From assembly GCA_021300125.1 (NCBI GenBank), contig JAJTHX010000313.1, positions 1-10,572 of the forward strand: a stretch of DNA of 10,572 nt. The letters are read 5' to 3'. This document shows, piece by piece, positions 1-7,224 of this stretch. Numbering within the stretch: position 1 is the first letter of the stretch; each line of letters opens with the position of its first letter. The position numbers and the translations under genes are program-made. The notes under the pieces were generated by a model, which was given only the letters and a program-made list of their open reading frames with translations, did no database searches and was not told where the DNA came from. Source of the DNA: Betaproteobacteria bacterium. Its GTDB lineage: Bacteria; Pseudomonadota; Gammaproteobacteria; Burkholderiales; SG8-41.

Positions 1-489
1 GCCACCGTGATCACGCTCTACCTGCTGCCCGGGATCATGGCGCGGCTTAACCAGACCCTCTTCAACCTGAAGCCCGGCACGCGCCTGGTGTCGCACGATT
101 TCCGTCTCGGCGAATGGCAGCCCGATGCGGTGACGCAGATCCGCAAGAACACCTTCCTGTGGATCGTGCCGGCCAAGGTGGCCGGTGCGTGGCGTTTTGA
201 AACTACGCTGCCGGGCAAACCCGGGCTCGAGCTGGACCTGCGCCAGAAATTCCAGGAAATCGACGGCTATGGGCGTTTCTCCGGCCGCCATGCCCTGATG
301 TGGGAGGCGAAGTTGCGCGGCGAGCGCATCACTTTTGCGCTGGTGGATGACCGCGACCGCGACAATGAGGCAACGCTGTATTTCGAAGGCCGCGTCGAAG
401 GCGATGTGATGGAAGGCCAGGTGCGCCGCGGTACCGGCAAGGCGCAGACCGTGCACAGCTGGCGCGCGGTGCGCGTGGCGGCGAAATGA
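1..489 (+). CDS. SAM-dependent methyltransferase-like protein, FAM173-like, copy 1 (5' end missing)
   Basis: The reading frame is open from base 1 to a TGA at 487-489, giving the last 162 residues; the N-terminus and SAM motif I lie outside the window. The first visible residues (ATVITLYLLP, then LKPGTRLVSHDFRLGEWQPD) match the second half of the methyltransferase fold in the two downstream paralogues, where TSYLLP and LKPGTRLVAHDYNFGEWDPD occupy the same places. From about residue 55 it continues into the accessory domain shared by all three copies: an IVPAK-x-x-G-x-W entry, a KFQEIDG segment, and FEGRVEGDVMEGQV near the end. This is probably a small beta-rich fold. The pattern x-x-W-x-PD after the KPGTR strand recalls FAM173-type lysine methyltransferases. 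The stop overlaps the next ATG (ATGA), so the genes are probably co-transcribed and translationally coupled. The substrate is unknown. Confidence 0.85.
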   Translation, partial: ATVITLYLLPGIMARLNQTLFNLKPGTRLVSHDFRLGEWQPDAVTQIRKNTFLWIVPAKVAGAWRFETTLPGKPGLELDLRQKFQEIDGYGRFSGRHALMWEAKLRGERITFALVDDRDRDNEATLYFEGRVEGDVMEGQVRRGTGKAQTVHSWRAVRVAAK

Positions 490-1358
490 TCCGCGCTGCC
501 GCGGCGCTGCTGGCGCTGACCTTTGCGGCGCCGCTCCCCGCCTCTGACGCGCCGTACGTGCCGACGCCGATGAGCGTGGTGGATGCCATGCTCGAGATCG
601 CCGAGGTCGGAGCGAAGGATTTCGTGATTGACCTCGGCTCCGGTGACGGGCGCATCCCGCTGCGCGCGGCGACCCGCTTCGGCGCGCGCGGCTTCGGTGT
701 CGAGATCGAGCCGCACCTGGTGCGAGGGGCCAATGCCGCGGCGAAAAAGCAGGGTGTCGCAGACCGCGTGCGCTTCGAGGCGCGCGACCTGTTCGATACC
801 GATGTCAGCGGCGCCACGGTGCTCACCACCTACCTCTTCCAGTCACTGAACCTGCGCCTGCGTCCGTACCTGCTGGCCAACCTGAAGCCCGGCACGCGGG
901 TGGTCACCCACGAATTCCATTTCGGCAGCTGGCAGCCCGACCGCAAGACCACGATCCATGCGCCGGACAAGCCTTACGGCGATCCGCGCAGTGACGTGAT
1001 GCTGTGGATCGTACCCGCAGATTTTTCCGGCACCTGGCGCATGAGCCTGCCCGGCGAGCCCGAGCGCGAGCTGCGGCTTGGCCAGCGTTTCCAGATGCTC
1101 TCCGGCAGCCTCGCCGCGCAGCCGCTGGCCGAGGGCCGGGTCAATGGCCTGTCCCTGCGCTTCACCACCGGCGCCGGCGCCTCGGCGCTGACCTACACCG
1201 GCAGGCTCGAGGGCGATACCATCAGCGGCGAGGTGCTGCGCCACGGGGCTGCTGCGCAGCCGTGGCGGGCGCAGCGTGTTCAGCGCGGCCGCATGGACAT
1301 CGACGCCGGCACGGAGACCCCGTTTCAATCAGGCAGTCCCATGGGAGGATCGAGATGA
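486..1358 (+). CDS. Putative exported SAM-dependent methyltransferase, FAM173-like, copy 2
   Basis: A protein of 290 residues. Residues 1-20 (MIRAAAALLALTFAAPLPAS) look like a Sec signal peptide with cleavage near PAS-DA. Next comes PYVPTPMSVVDAML (23-36), then SAM motif I, FVIDLGSGDGRI (46-57). An acidic residue ends strand 2 (GVEIEP, 71-76), and LKPGTRVVTHEFHFGSWQPD lies at 133-152. The order YVPTP / DLGSGDGRI / W-x-PD is that of FAM173 (ANTKMT/ATPSCKMT) lysine methyltransferases, whose known targets are membrane proteins of energy metabolism. Residues 176-265 form the shared accessory domain (SGTWRM, QRFQMLSG, YTGRLEGDTISGEV, PWRAQRV). The start overlaps the upstream stop (ATGA) and no good Shine-Dalgarno is visible, so expression probably depends on coupling. 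The 3' end carries the Shine-Dalgarno of the next gene. If really exported, access to SAM is a problem, so the N-terminus could instead be a membrane anchor. The fold call is firm; the lysine-methyltransferase activity is inferred. Confidence 0.87.
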   Translation: MIRAAAALLALTFAAPLPASDAPYVPTPMSVVDAMLEIAEVGAKDFVIDLGSGDGRIPLRAATRFGARGFGVEIEPHLVRGANAAAKKQGVADRVRFEARDLFDTDVSGATVLTTYLFQSLNLRLRPYLLANLKPGTRVVTHEFHFGSWQPDRKTTIHAPDKPYGDPRSDVMLWIVPADFSGTWRMSLPGEPERELRLGQRFQMLSGSLAAQPLAEGRVNGLSLRFTTGAGASALTYTGRLEGDTISGEVLRHGAAAQPWRAQRVQRGRMDIDAGTETPFQSGSPMGGSR

Positions 1359-2260
1359 CAGCATTAAGGAAAATGATCGGCCAGGCCGGATATGCCGCCG
1401 TCATGGTGGCGGCGCTGGCGGTGCTGCCGGCCGCGGCGCAAAGCGGCAAGGGCGACGTAGTCTACGTGCCCACGCCGCAGATCGTGGTCGACACCATGCT
1501 CGAGATGGTCAAGGTCGGTCCCAGTGATTTTGTCATCGACCTCGGTTCCGGTGACGGCCGTATCGTGATCACCGCGGCGGCCAAGCACGGCGCGCGCGGC
1601 TTCGGCGTCGATCTCGATCCGGTGCTGCTGAAGATGGCCAACCAGAATGCGCAGAAGGCAAACGTCACCGACAAGGTGCATTTCGTCGAGGAAAACCTGT
1701 TCAAGACCGACCTCTCGCGCGCGACCGTGATCACCAGCTACCTGCTGCCTGAGATGAACCTGCGCCTGCGCTCGCGCATCATGGCGCTGAAGCCGGGCAC
1801 CCGCCTGGTCGCGCACGACTACAACTTCGGCGAATGGGATCCGGACGAGCAGCGCGAGCTGATCGTGCCCGAGAAAAAAGTCGGCAATCCCGGCATCAGC
1901 TATGTGTTTGCCTACATCGTGCCGGCGCGCGTGCCTGGCCGCTGGCAGTCGCTGATGACCATCGACGGCCGCGAGACTCCGTTCGAGTTCAGCTTCAACC
2001 AGAGCTTCCAGGAAGTCGACGGCAAGGTCGAGATCCGCGACCGCAGCCTCAATCTGCGCGGCCGCCTCACCGGTGAACGCATCCGCCTGCTGGCTGGTGG
2101 CCGTGATGGTGTTGCCCGGCATGAATTCACGGGCCAGGTTCAGGGCGAGCAGATCAAGGGCACCCTGGCGATCGGCGAGGGTGCCACCCGCCAACAGCTG
2201 CCCTGGGTGGCGAAGCTTGTGCAGCGCGGCGAGCTGAAACGCGCCGCTGACGAACCCTGA
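1355..2260 (+). CDS. Putative exported SAM-dependent methyltransferase, FAM173-like, copy 3
   Basis: A protein of 301 residues. The ATG at 1355 is chosen because it has a strong Shine-Dalgarno, GGGAGGA at 1343-1349 with 5-nt spacing, overlaps the previous stop (ATGA), and exposes a signal sequence; the same frame is open further upstream to 1004 but only as read-through. Residues 1-29 have a basic start (RK at 5-6), a hydrophobic core (AAVMVAALAVL) and a PAAAQS cleavage site. The methyltransferase domain has VVYVPTPQIVVDTMLEM (35-51), motif I FVIDLGSGDGRIVI (59-72), strand-2 acidic residue in GVDLDP (84-89), TSYLLPEMNLRLRS (127-140) and LKPGTRLVAHDYNFGEWDPD (145-164). The accessory domain runs from GRW (195-197) through FNQSFQEVDG (214-223) and FTGQVQGEQIKGTL (258-271) to about 291. 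This is the best-conserved copy. It is probably the last gene of the operon, since a terminator follows. Confidence 0.88.
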   Translation: MTALRKMIGQAGYAAVMVAALAVLPAAAQSGKGDVVYVPTPQIVVDTMLEMVKVGPSDFVIDLGSGDGRIVITAAAKHGARGFGVDLDPVLLKMANQNAQKANVTDKVHFVEENLFKTDLSRATVITSYLLPEMNLRLRSRIMALKPGTRLVAHDYNFGEWDPDEQRELIVPEKKVGNPGISYVFAYIVPARVPGRWQSLMTIDGRETPFEFSFNQSFQEVDGKVEIRDRSLNLRGRLTGERIRLLAGGRDGVARHEFTGQVQGEQIKGTLAIGEGATRQQLPWVAKLVQRGELKRAADEP

Positions 2261-2286
2261 TTTCACACGTTCCACACATTCACCGG

Positions 2287-2311
2287 CGGCGGATGATCCC
2301 GCCGTCTTTTT
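2287..2311 (+). terminator. Intrinsic terminator after the methyltransferase cluster
   Basis: The stem CGGCGG (2287-2292) pairs with CCGCCG (2299-2304) around the six-base loop ATGATC. A T-rich tail (TCTTTTT, 2305-2311) follows at once. It lies 26 nt after the stop of the third methyltransferase gene and before the permease, so it should separate the two transcription units. Confidence 0.8.
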
Positions 2312-2357
2312 CAGTCCAGCCAGCCCGCGGCCGAGCGCCGCACATCCGGGAGCACAC

Positions 2358-3698
2358 ATGAGCACCGAACAACAGGCCGCGGCTCCGCGGCAGACGCTGT
2401 CCCTGCCCGATGCCTGCGCGATGATCGTGGGCCTGATCGTCGGCGCCGGGATTTTCGGCACGCCTTCAATCGTCGCCGGCGCGGTCGGCGACACCGGCAC
2501 GCTGATGGCGGTGTGGGTGATCGGCGGGGTGTTCTCGATCATCGGCGCACTGTGCTACGCCGAGCTGGCAACCACTTTTCCCTCGCCCGGCGGCGAGTAC
2601 CATTTCATCCAGCGCGCCTTCGGCCGCTCGCTCGCCTTCCTCTACGGCTGGGCGCGGATGACGGTCATCGTTGCCGGCTCGATCGCGGTGTTTGCCTATC
2701 TGTTCGGCGATTACATGTCGCGGGTGATCCATCTTGGTGAGTACTCTTCCGCGATCTGGGCCGCAGTGGTGGTGGTGCTGCTGACCTGGGTCAATTACCG
2801 CGGCATCCGCGAGGGCAAGGCGACGCAGAACCTGTTCACCACGCTGGAGGTGGCGGGGCTTCTGCTGATCGTGCTCGCCGGCCTGGTGTTTGCCGGCCCG
2901 CCCGCAGCGGCCGCGCCGGCGGCCGAGGGAAGCGGTCCCTGGTACATGGGCGCCGGCATCGGCTCGGCGATGATCTTCGTGCTTTTCACCTACGGCGGCT
3001 GGAACGACGCGGCCTACATCTCGGCCGAGGTGCGCAACCGCGAGCGCAACATGGTGCGCGCGCTGCTGATCGCGATCAGCCTGGTGGCGCTGCTCTACCT
3101 GCTGGTCAACCTGGCCTACCTCAAGGGCCTGGGCTATGACGCGATGGCGCGTTCTAACGCGGTGGCCGCCGACCTGCTGAAGGCGGTGTGGGGTCCCACC
3201 GGCGAGAAACTGATTGCGGTGATGATCGCGGTGGCCGCGCTGACTTCGGTCAACGGCTCGATGATCGTCGGCGCGCGCTCCAACTACGCGCTGGGCCGCG
3301 ACTGGCCGCTGCTCGGCTTCCTCGGCCGCTGGCACGAGGCGAGCGGTTCGCCGCGCAACGCGATGCTGGTGCAGGGTGCGATCGCGCTGGCACTGGTCGG
3401 CCTCGGCGCGGTGCAGAAGTCCGGCTTCAAGGCGCTGGTCGAGTATTCGCTGCCGGTGTTCTGGGGCTTTTTCCTGCTCACCGGCATCGCGCTGTTCGTG
3501 CTGCGCAGCAAGGAGCCTGCGGCGCCACGTCCTTTCCGGGTGCCGCTGTATCCGGTGCTGCCGGCGCTGTTCGTGCTGATGTGCGGCTACCTGCTCTACG
3601 CCAGCCTGACCTATCACAAGGACAATGCCCTGGTCGGCCTGGTGGTGCTGGCGGTGGGTGCAGTGGTGCTGTTCTTTGCCAAACAAAAAAATAAATAA
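2358..3698 (+). CDS. APC-superfamily amino-acid permease
   Basis: An inner-membrane transporter of 446 residues with about 12 hydrophobic segments (roughly 20-42, 48-70, 92-118, 132-146, 160-180, 197-217, 233-256, 283-300, 335-353, 362-382, 398-417, 424-441). TM1 has the APC signature GLIVGAGIFGTPS (25-37), where unwound glycines contact the substrate amino group. SPGGEY (76-81) and GGWNDAAYISAEVRNRERN (213-231) are typical of LAT-like and related APC permeases. The ATG at 2358 has GGGAG (2348-2352) upstream at 5-nt spacing. Length is normal for the family. Substrate specificity (amino acid, polyamine, or exchange rather than uptake) cannot be read from the sequence. It stands alone between the terminator at 2287 and the htpG promoter, so it is probably monocistronic. 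The lysine-rich C-terminus (AKQKNK) and the A-rich end of the gene are slightly less GC-rich than the body. Confidence 0.92.
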   Translation: MSTEQQAAAPRQTLSLPDACAMIVGLIVGAGIFGTPSIVAGAVGDTGTLMAVWVIGGVFSIIGALCYAELATTFPSPGGEYHFIQRAFGRSLAFLYGWARMTVIVAGSIAVFAYLFGDYMSRVIHLGEYSSAIWAAVVVVLLTWVNYRGIREGKATQNLFTTLEVAGLLLIVLAGLVFAGPPAAAAPAAEGSGPWYMGAGIGSAMIFVLFTYGGWNDAAYISAEVRNRERNMVRALLIAISLVALLYLLVNLAYLKGLGYDAMARSNAVAADLLKAVWGPTGEKLIAVMIAVAALTSVNGSMIVGARSNYALGRDWPLLGFLGRWHEASGSPRNAMLVQGAIALALVGLGAVQKSGFKALVEYSLPVFWGFFLLTGIALFVLRSKEPAAPRPFRVPLYPVLPALFVLMCGYLLYASLTYHKDNALVGLVVLAVGAVVLFFAKQKNK

Positions 3699-3729
3699 AA
3701 TCAATTAGTTATTGCTCCTGTTCGGGCGC

Positions 3730-3757
3730 GCCCGGAGGCTTGAAAAAGGCTCCGGGC
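3730..3757 (+). other. Strong hairpin with GAAA tetraloop between the permease gene and htpG
   Basis: GCCCGGAG (3730-3737) pairs with CTCCGGGC (3750-3757). After a G/G mismatch (3738, 3749), CTT (3739-3741) pairs with AAG (3746-3748), capped by GAAA (3742-3745), a GNRA-type tetraloop. No T-run follows, so it is not a classical intrinsic terminator, although it could block read-through from the permease gene. The CTTGAA at its apex is also the -35 box of the proposed heat-shock promoter. A 12-bp palindrome, CGGGCGCGCCCG (3723-3734), overlaps the 5' arm and would compete with it. Confidence 0.65.
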
Positions 3758-3767
3758 ATCCGCATCT
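3739..3767 (+). promoter_or_regulatory. Sigma32 (RpoH) heat-shock promoter of htpG
   Basis: CTTGAA (3739-3744) is a perfect sigma32 -35 box. After a 15-bp spacer, CCGCATCT (3760-3767) matches the -10 consensus CCCCATNT at all but one position. Transcription would start at about 3774, leaving a 5' leader of about 50 nt before the htpG ATG. htpG is a classic RpoH-regulon member in proteobacteria, so the position fits. No convincing sigma70 promoter was seen between 3699 and 3824. Confidence 0.75.
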
Positions 3768-3824
3768 TCAGGCCTGCGGCGGCGCTGCCTGCCCGCATCC
3801 GACATTCACCGTTTGGGGTACACC

Positions 3825-5750
3825 ATGAGCGATACGTCCATGAGCCAGACTTCGGCCAAGGAGACGCTCGGCTTCCAGGCCGAGGTCAAACAGCTGCTGC
3901 AGCTGATGATCCACTCGCTGTACAGCAACAAGGAAATCTTCCTGCGCGAACTCGTGTCGAACGCCTCCGATGCCTGCGACAAGCTGCGCTTCGAGGCGCT
4001 CACCGACAAGGCGCTGCTGGAAAACGACAGCGAGCTGAAGATCCGCGTCAGTTTTGACGCTGCGGCGCGCACGGTGACTGTCAGCGACAACGGCATCGGC
4101 ATGTCGCGCGACGAGGTCATCGCCAACATCGGCACCATCGCCCGTTCCGGCACCCGTGAGTTCCTGTCGAAACTGACCGGCGACGCGGCCAGGGATGCCA
4201 ACCTGATCGGCCAGTTCGGCGTCGGCTTCTATTCCGCCTTTGTCGTCGCCGATCGCGTCTCGCTCGAGACGCGCCGCGCCGGCCGCCCTGCCGCAGAGGG
4301 CCTGCGCTGGTCCTCCGACGGTGGCGGCGATTACACGCTGGAGAGCATCGAGCGCGCCGGGCGCGGCACCACCATCACCCTGCACCTGCGCGAGGGTGAG
4401 GGCGAGTTTGCATCGGGCAACCGCCTGCGCCACATCCTGCGCAAGTACTCCGACCACATCATGCTGCCGATCGTGATGAACAAGGAGCAGTGGGACGAGA
4501 AGGAGAGCCGTTTTCGCGAAACCGGCGAGGACGAGACCGTCAACCAGGCGAGTGCGCTGTGGGCGCGGCCGAAATCGGAGATCAGCGAAGAGCAGTACGC
4601 CGAGTTCTACAAGCATGTGGACCATGACTTCGAGGCGCCCCTGGCGTGGTCGCACAACAGGGTCGAGGGGCGCAAGGAATACACCCAGCTGCTCTACATC
4701 CCTTCGCGCGCGCCCTTCGACCTGTGGGACCGCGAGCAGCGCCACGGGATCAAGCTCTACGTCAAGCGCGTCTTCATCATGGACGATGCCGAGCATCTGA
4801 TGCCGCATTACCTGCGCTTCGTGCGTGGCGTCATCGATTCCGCCGACCTGCCGCTGAACGTGTCTCGCGAGATCCTGCAGGAATCGAAGGACATCGAGGC
4901 GATCCGCGCCGGTTCGGTGAAGCGCGTGCTGTCGATGATCGAGGACCTCGCCGAAAACCAGAGGGACAAGTTCGCCACCCTCTGGAAGGAATTCGGCCGG
5001 GTATTCAAGGAAGGCATCGGCGAGGACCAGGCCAACCGCGATCGCATCGCGAAGCTGCTGCGTTTTGCCTCCACCCAAAAGGACAGTGCCGACGAGGAGG
5101 TGTCGCTCGCGGATTACGTGGCGCGGATGAAGCCGGAGCAGGAGAAGATCTACTACGTCACCGCCGAATCCTTCTCCGCGGCCAAGGCCGGCCCGCACCT
5201 CGAGGTGTTCCGCAAGAAGGGCATCGAGGTGCTGCTGATGAGCGAGCGCGTCGATGAATGGATGATGTCCTTCCTGACCGAGTTCGAGGGCAAAAAGCTG
5301 CAGTCCGTGGCAAAGGGTGCGCTCGATCTGGGCAAGCTCGAGGACGAGGCCGATAAAAAGGCGCAGGAGCAGGCCGCCGGCGAGCACAAGGACCTGGTTG
5401 AACGCATCAGGAAAGCGCTGGGCGAGCGCGTCAAGGAAGTGCGCGTGACGCTGCGCCTGACTGAATCACCGGCCTGCCTGGTTGCCGATGACCATGACAT
5501 GAGCGCGCAGCTGCAGCGCATGCTCAAGGCGGCGGGGCAGAAGGTGCCGCTGAGCCAGCCCATCCTCGAGGTCAACCCCGCGCATCCGCTGATCGCCCGC
5601 CTGCGTGATGAAAGCGACGGGGCGCGCTTCGGCGATCTTGCCGCGGTGCTGTTCGAACAGGCGTTGCTGGCGGAAGGCGGACAGCTGGAGGATCCCGCGG
5701 GTTTCGTGCGCCGCCTCAACCAGCTGATGCTGGCGCTGGGTGCGAAATAG
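3825..5750 (+). CDS. htpG: Molecular chaperone HtpG (bacterial Hsp90)
   Basis: Cytosolic ATP-dependent Hsp90 chaperone that refolds and remodels client proteins, usually with DnaK. It has 641 residues from the ATG at 3825, chosen for GGGG at 3815-3818 with 6-nt spacing; an in-frame TTG at 3813 and an ATG at 3840 are alternatives. GHKL ATPase motifs are all present: [18 protein letters not shown] (39-56, with catalytic Glu42 and Asn46), DNGIGM (88-93), [10 protein letters not shown] (105-114), [15 protein letters not shown] (129-143, the ATP lid) and GTTITLHL (181-188). The middle domain follows, with [12 protein letters not shown] around 344-355, and the C-terminal dimerisation domain ends with [12 protein letters not shown]. 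As in other bacterial Hsp90s, there is no MEEVD tail. Length is normal and nothing is missing. It is preceded by the sigma32-type promoter and appears monocistronic. Confidence 0.97.
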   Translation: MSDTSMSQTSAKETLGFQAEVKQLLQLMIHSLYSNKEIFLRELVSNASDACDKLRFEALTDKALLENDSELKIRVSFDAAARTVTVSDNGIGMSRDEVIANIGTIARSGTREFLSKLTGDAARDANLIGQFGVGFYSAFVVADRVSLETRRAGRPAAEGLRWSSDGGGDYTLESIERAGRGTTITLHLREGEGEFASGNRLRHILRKYSDHIMLPIVMNKEQWDEKESRFRETGEDETVNQASALWARPKSEISEEQYAEFYKHVDHDFEAPLAWSHNRVEGRKEYTQLLYIPSRAPFDLWDREQRHGIKLYVKRVFIMDDAEHLMPHYLRFVRGVIDSADLPLNVSREILQESKDIEAIRAGSVKRVLSMIEDLAENQRDKFATLWKEFGRVFKEGIGEDQANRDRIAKLLRFASTQKDSADEEVSLADYVARMKPEQEKIYYVTAESFSAAKAGPHLEVFRKKGIEVLLMSERVDEWMMSFLTEFEGKKLQSVAKGALDLGKLEDEADKKAQEQAAGEHKDLVERIRKALGERVKEVRVTLRLTESPACLVADDHDMSAQLQRMLKAAGQKVPLSQPILEVNPAHPLIARLRDESDGARFGDLAAVLFEQALLAEGGQLEDPAGFVRRLNQLMLALGAK

Positions 5751-5992
5751 CGGCGCCCAAGCGGCGGCGCTGTGCCGCCGCCGGTCTCCCGCTGTGGCCT
5801 CAAGTGATTGAATCTGTGATTTAGTCCGGAAAAACGCGGTTCAACCCGCGTTACCGTGGGAAACTTGACCCAGGGTTTCCTGATCGGGCGTGCCGCGCAA
5901 AAGCCCCGCCTGTTTCCGGCCGCCCCGGTCCAGCGCCTGCTCCAATCCGGCGCTTCCCTGTCCGCGGCCGAACTGCGCCCGACGCAGGCATG
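5751..5992. other. Intergenic region after htpG with three hairpins and no recognisable gene
   Basis: About 240 nt between the htpG stop and the terminator of the convergent gene. It holds three inverted repeats: GCGGCGGC (5761-5768) with GCCGCCGC (5774-5781) around GCTGT; AACGCGG (5833-5839) with CCGCGTT (5846-5852); and GGAAAC (5859-5864) with GTTTCC (5875-5880). The first, 10 nt after the stop, is the likeliest end of the htpG transcript but lacks a T-run. The second and third lie back to back, separated by 6 nt, and could belong to a small RNA. No clear -35/-10 pair or Shine-Dalgarno-led ORF was seen. Confidence 0.4.
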
Positions 5993-6018
5993 AAAAAAGC
6001 CCGGCGTGAAGGCCGGGC
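5993..6018 (-). terminator. Intrinsic terminator of the PanE-like gene
   Basis: Read on the minus strand, GCCCGGC and GCCGGGC (plus-strand 6012-6018 and 5999-6005) form a 7-bp stem with a 6-nt loop, followed directly by six T residues (plus-strand A run 5993-5998). It lies 23 nt beyond the stop codon of the minus-strand gene. On the plus strand the hairpin lacks a T-run, so it is a one-directional terminator, though it may also weaken transcripts from htpG. Confidence 0.88.
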
Positions 6019-6041
6019 TCGTCTGCGCGGGTTGCCGAGTG

Positions 6042-7109
6042 TCAGCCGGCCTTGGCGCGGTTCTTCGCCAGCCAGCCGTTGACCAGTTCGACGGTCTTGT
6101 CGAGCTCGGCGAGTTTTTCGCCTTTCTGCGCAGCGATGGTTTTCACCAGCAGGTCCACTCGCTCGATGTTCGGCGCGCCGGAGGCCAGCGCACGTGCTGC
6201 CGATGAGGGGCTGCCCAGCGACAGCGCGGCGTTGGCGTATTTTTCGAAGGGTACCATGTCTTTCTCGCTCGCGCCGAGGCTGACGCAGAGCTTGACCACC
6301 CAGTTGTAGACCGCGCGGGAGGCCTCGATGTCGCTGTGCACCGCTTCCTTGATCGGACGCATCACGTCAGCCTGCACGCAGCGGTAATTGCCGGCGACCA
6401 GCATCGCCCACTTGGCCAGCGGCACGAACACCGAGTCGTGCACCTTGAGTTTCACCGGCAGTTCGATCTTCTCGCCGCCGACGGTGAAGCGCGAGGCTTC
6501 GATGTCCTTTTCCAGTTCGCGCAGGATCGCGGTGTGGGTATCGGAATCGAAGCGCGCCGCCTTGAAGTTGGTCGGCAGGCGCACCTGCAGCACGTTGACC
6601 TTCTCTTCCGGCGGACGGAAGGCCTGCGGGTCGGGGCTGCACAGGGTCAGGGTTTTCGGGTCGAAGCTATCCCAGACCGAAGAGTCGGTGAAGCAGTTGC
6701 GCAAGCCTTCGGCATCGAGGCCGGGGATGCGCTTGAGGTAGGGCAGCGGCGGCATGTTCATGATCGACATGCAGGGCACGCGTGACTTGGCCACCTTGTC
6801 GAGCAGTTCACGCACGCCGGGTGCCCGGTATTGCGGCTCCTGCATCGCCAGCGCGATCAGGTCGTAGTCGGACGGGTTGGCCGATTCGGGACCGCCGGCG
6901 GTGACCTTGCCGGGCAGGTCGCGCGAACGCACCTCGACCAGGCCCTCGCGGCCCTTGACCGGCATGCGCACGATCGCGCCTTCGCTGTTGAACAGTTCCG
7001 CCTCGTTGGGCAGGCAGATCATGTGGGTGTGGTGCCCGGCGAGCGCGAGTTTGGTGGCGAGCAGGGAGCCGTAGGAGGCACCCAGGATCAGGATCTTGCG
7101 TGTGGCCAT
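6042..7109 (-). CDS. Ketopantoate reductase (PanE/ApbA)-like NAD(P)-binding protein
   Basis: A cytosolic protein of 355 residues that looks like a divergent member of the PanE/ApbA-type dehydrogenase fold. Residues 5-25 (KILILGASYGSLLATKLALAG) form the first Rossmann strand and helix, but the usual GxGxxG is GASYGS: the second and third glycines are replaced by Ser. A central SRVPCMSIMNMPPLPYLKRIP stretch (about 109-129) sits where PanE has its conserved NG loop. The C-terminal helical half contains PLAKWAMLVAGNYRCV, loosely like the PanE K-x-x-x-N helix. It is longer than typical PanE (about 300 residues), and no pantothenate genes are near, so a true ketopantoate reductase role is unlikely; an opine-dehydrogenase-like or unknown oxidoreductase is possible. 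The start at 7109 has AAGGA at 8-nt spacing (plus-strand TCCTT 7118-7122). It has its own promoter and terminator. Confidence 0.75.
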   Translation of the reverse strand: MATRKILILGASYGSLLATKLALAGHHTHMICLPNEAELFNSEGAIVRMPVKGREGLVEVRSRDLPGKVTAGGPESANPSDYDLIALAMQEPQYRAPGVRELLDKVAKSRVPCMSIMNMPPLPYLKRIPGLDAEGLRNCFTDSSVWDSFDPKTLTLCSPDPQAFRPPEEKVNVLQVRLPTNFKAARFDSDTHTAILRELEKDIEASRFTVGGEKIELPVKLKVHDSVFVPLAKWAMLVAGNYRCVQADVMRPIKEAVHSDIEASRAVYNWVVKLCVSLGASEKDMVPFEKYANAALSLGSPSSAARALASGAPNIERVDLLVKTIAAQKGEKLAELDKTVELVNGWLAKNRAKAG

Positions 7110-7188
7110 CGGGGTAGTCCTTCACCGGCAGGTTCGGGGTTTGGGATGGGTTGCCGGGCTGTTTCCGTCCCAAAAATCAGGCTATGCA

Positions 7189-7217
7189 ATGATATTCTGT
7201 ATCGTGGTAAATCGCAA
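7189..7217 (-). promoter_or_regulatory. Sigma70-type promoter of the PanE-like gene
   Basis: On the minus strand, TTGCGA (plus-strand 7212-7217) and TATCAT (plus-strand 7189-7194) are separated by exactly 17 bp. Transcription would start near 7182, giving a leader of about 73 nt before the ATG at 7109. The region is clearly more AT-rich than the flanking genes. Confidence 0.6.
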
Positions 7218-7224
7218 TCTGTGG

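Noticed and set aside
1004..1354. N-terminal extension of the third methyltransferase gene into the second
   Set aside because: The extension is Arg/Ala-rich out-of-frame translation of copy 2; the ATG at 1355 has a strong Shine-Dalgarno and begins a signal sequence.
1364..3704. Two long minus-strand frames (1364-2542 and 2466-3704) opposite the third methyltransferase and the permease
   Set aside because: They are shadows of well-supported genes, have His/Gln/Arg-rich translations typical of antisense GC-rich DNA, and lack ribosome-binding sites.
3768..5387. Minus-strand open frame of 539 codons antisense to htpG
   Set aside because: It lies wholly opposite a textbook htpG sequence; long antisense frames are expected from codon bias in GC-rich genes, and its translation is low-complexity without a recognisable domain.
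5990..6206. ATG at 5990 followed by a Lys/Arg-rich open frame on the plus strand
   Set aside because: The ATG abuts the terminator of the minus-strand gene; the coding look comes from the hairpin and A-run, and no ribosome-binding site precedes it.
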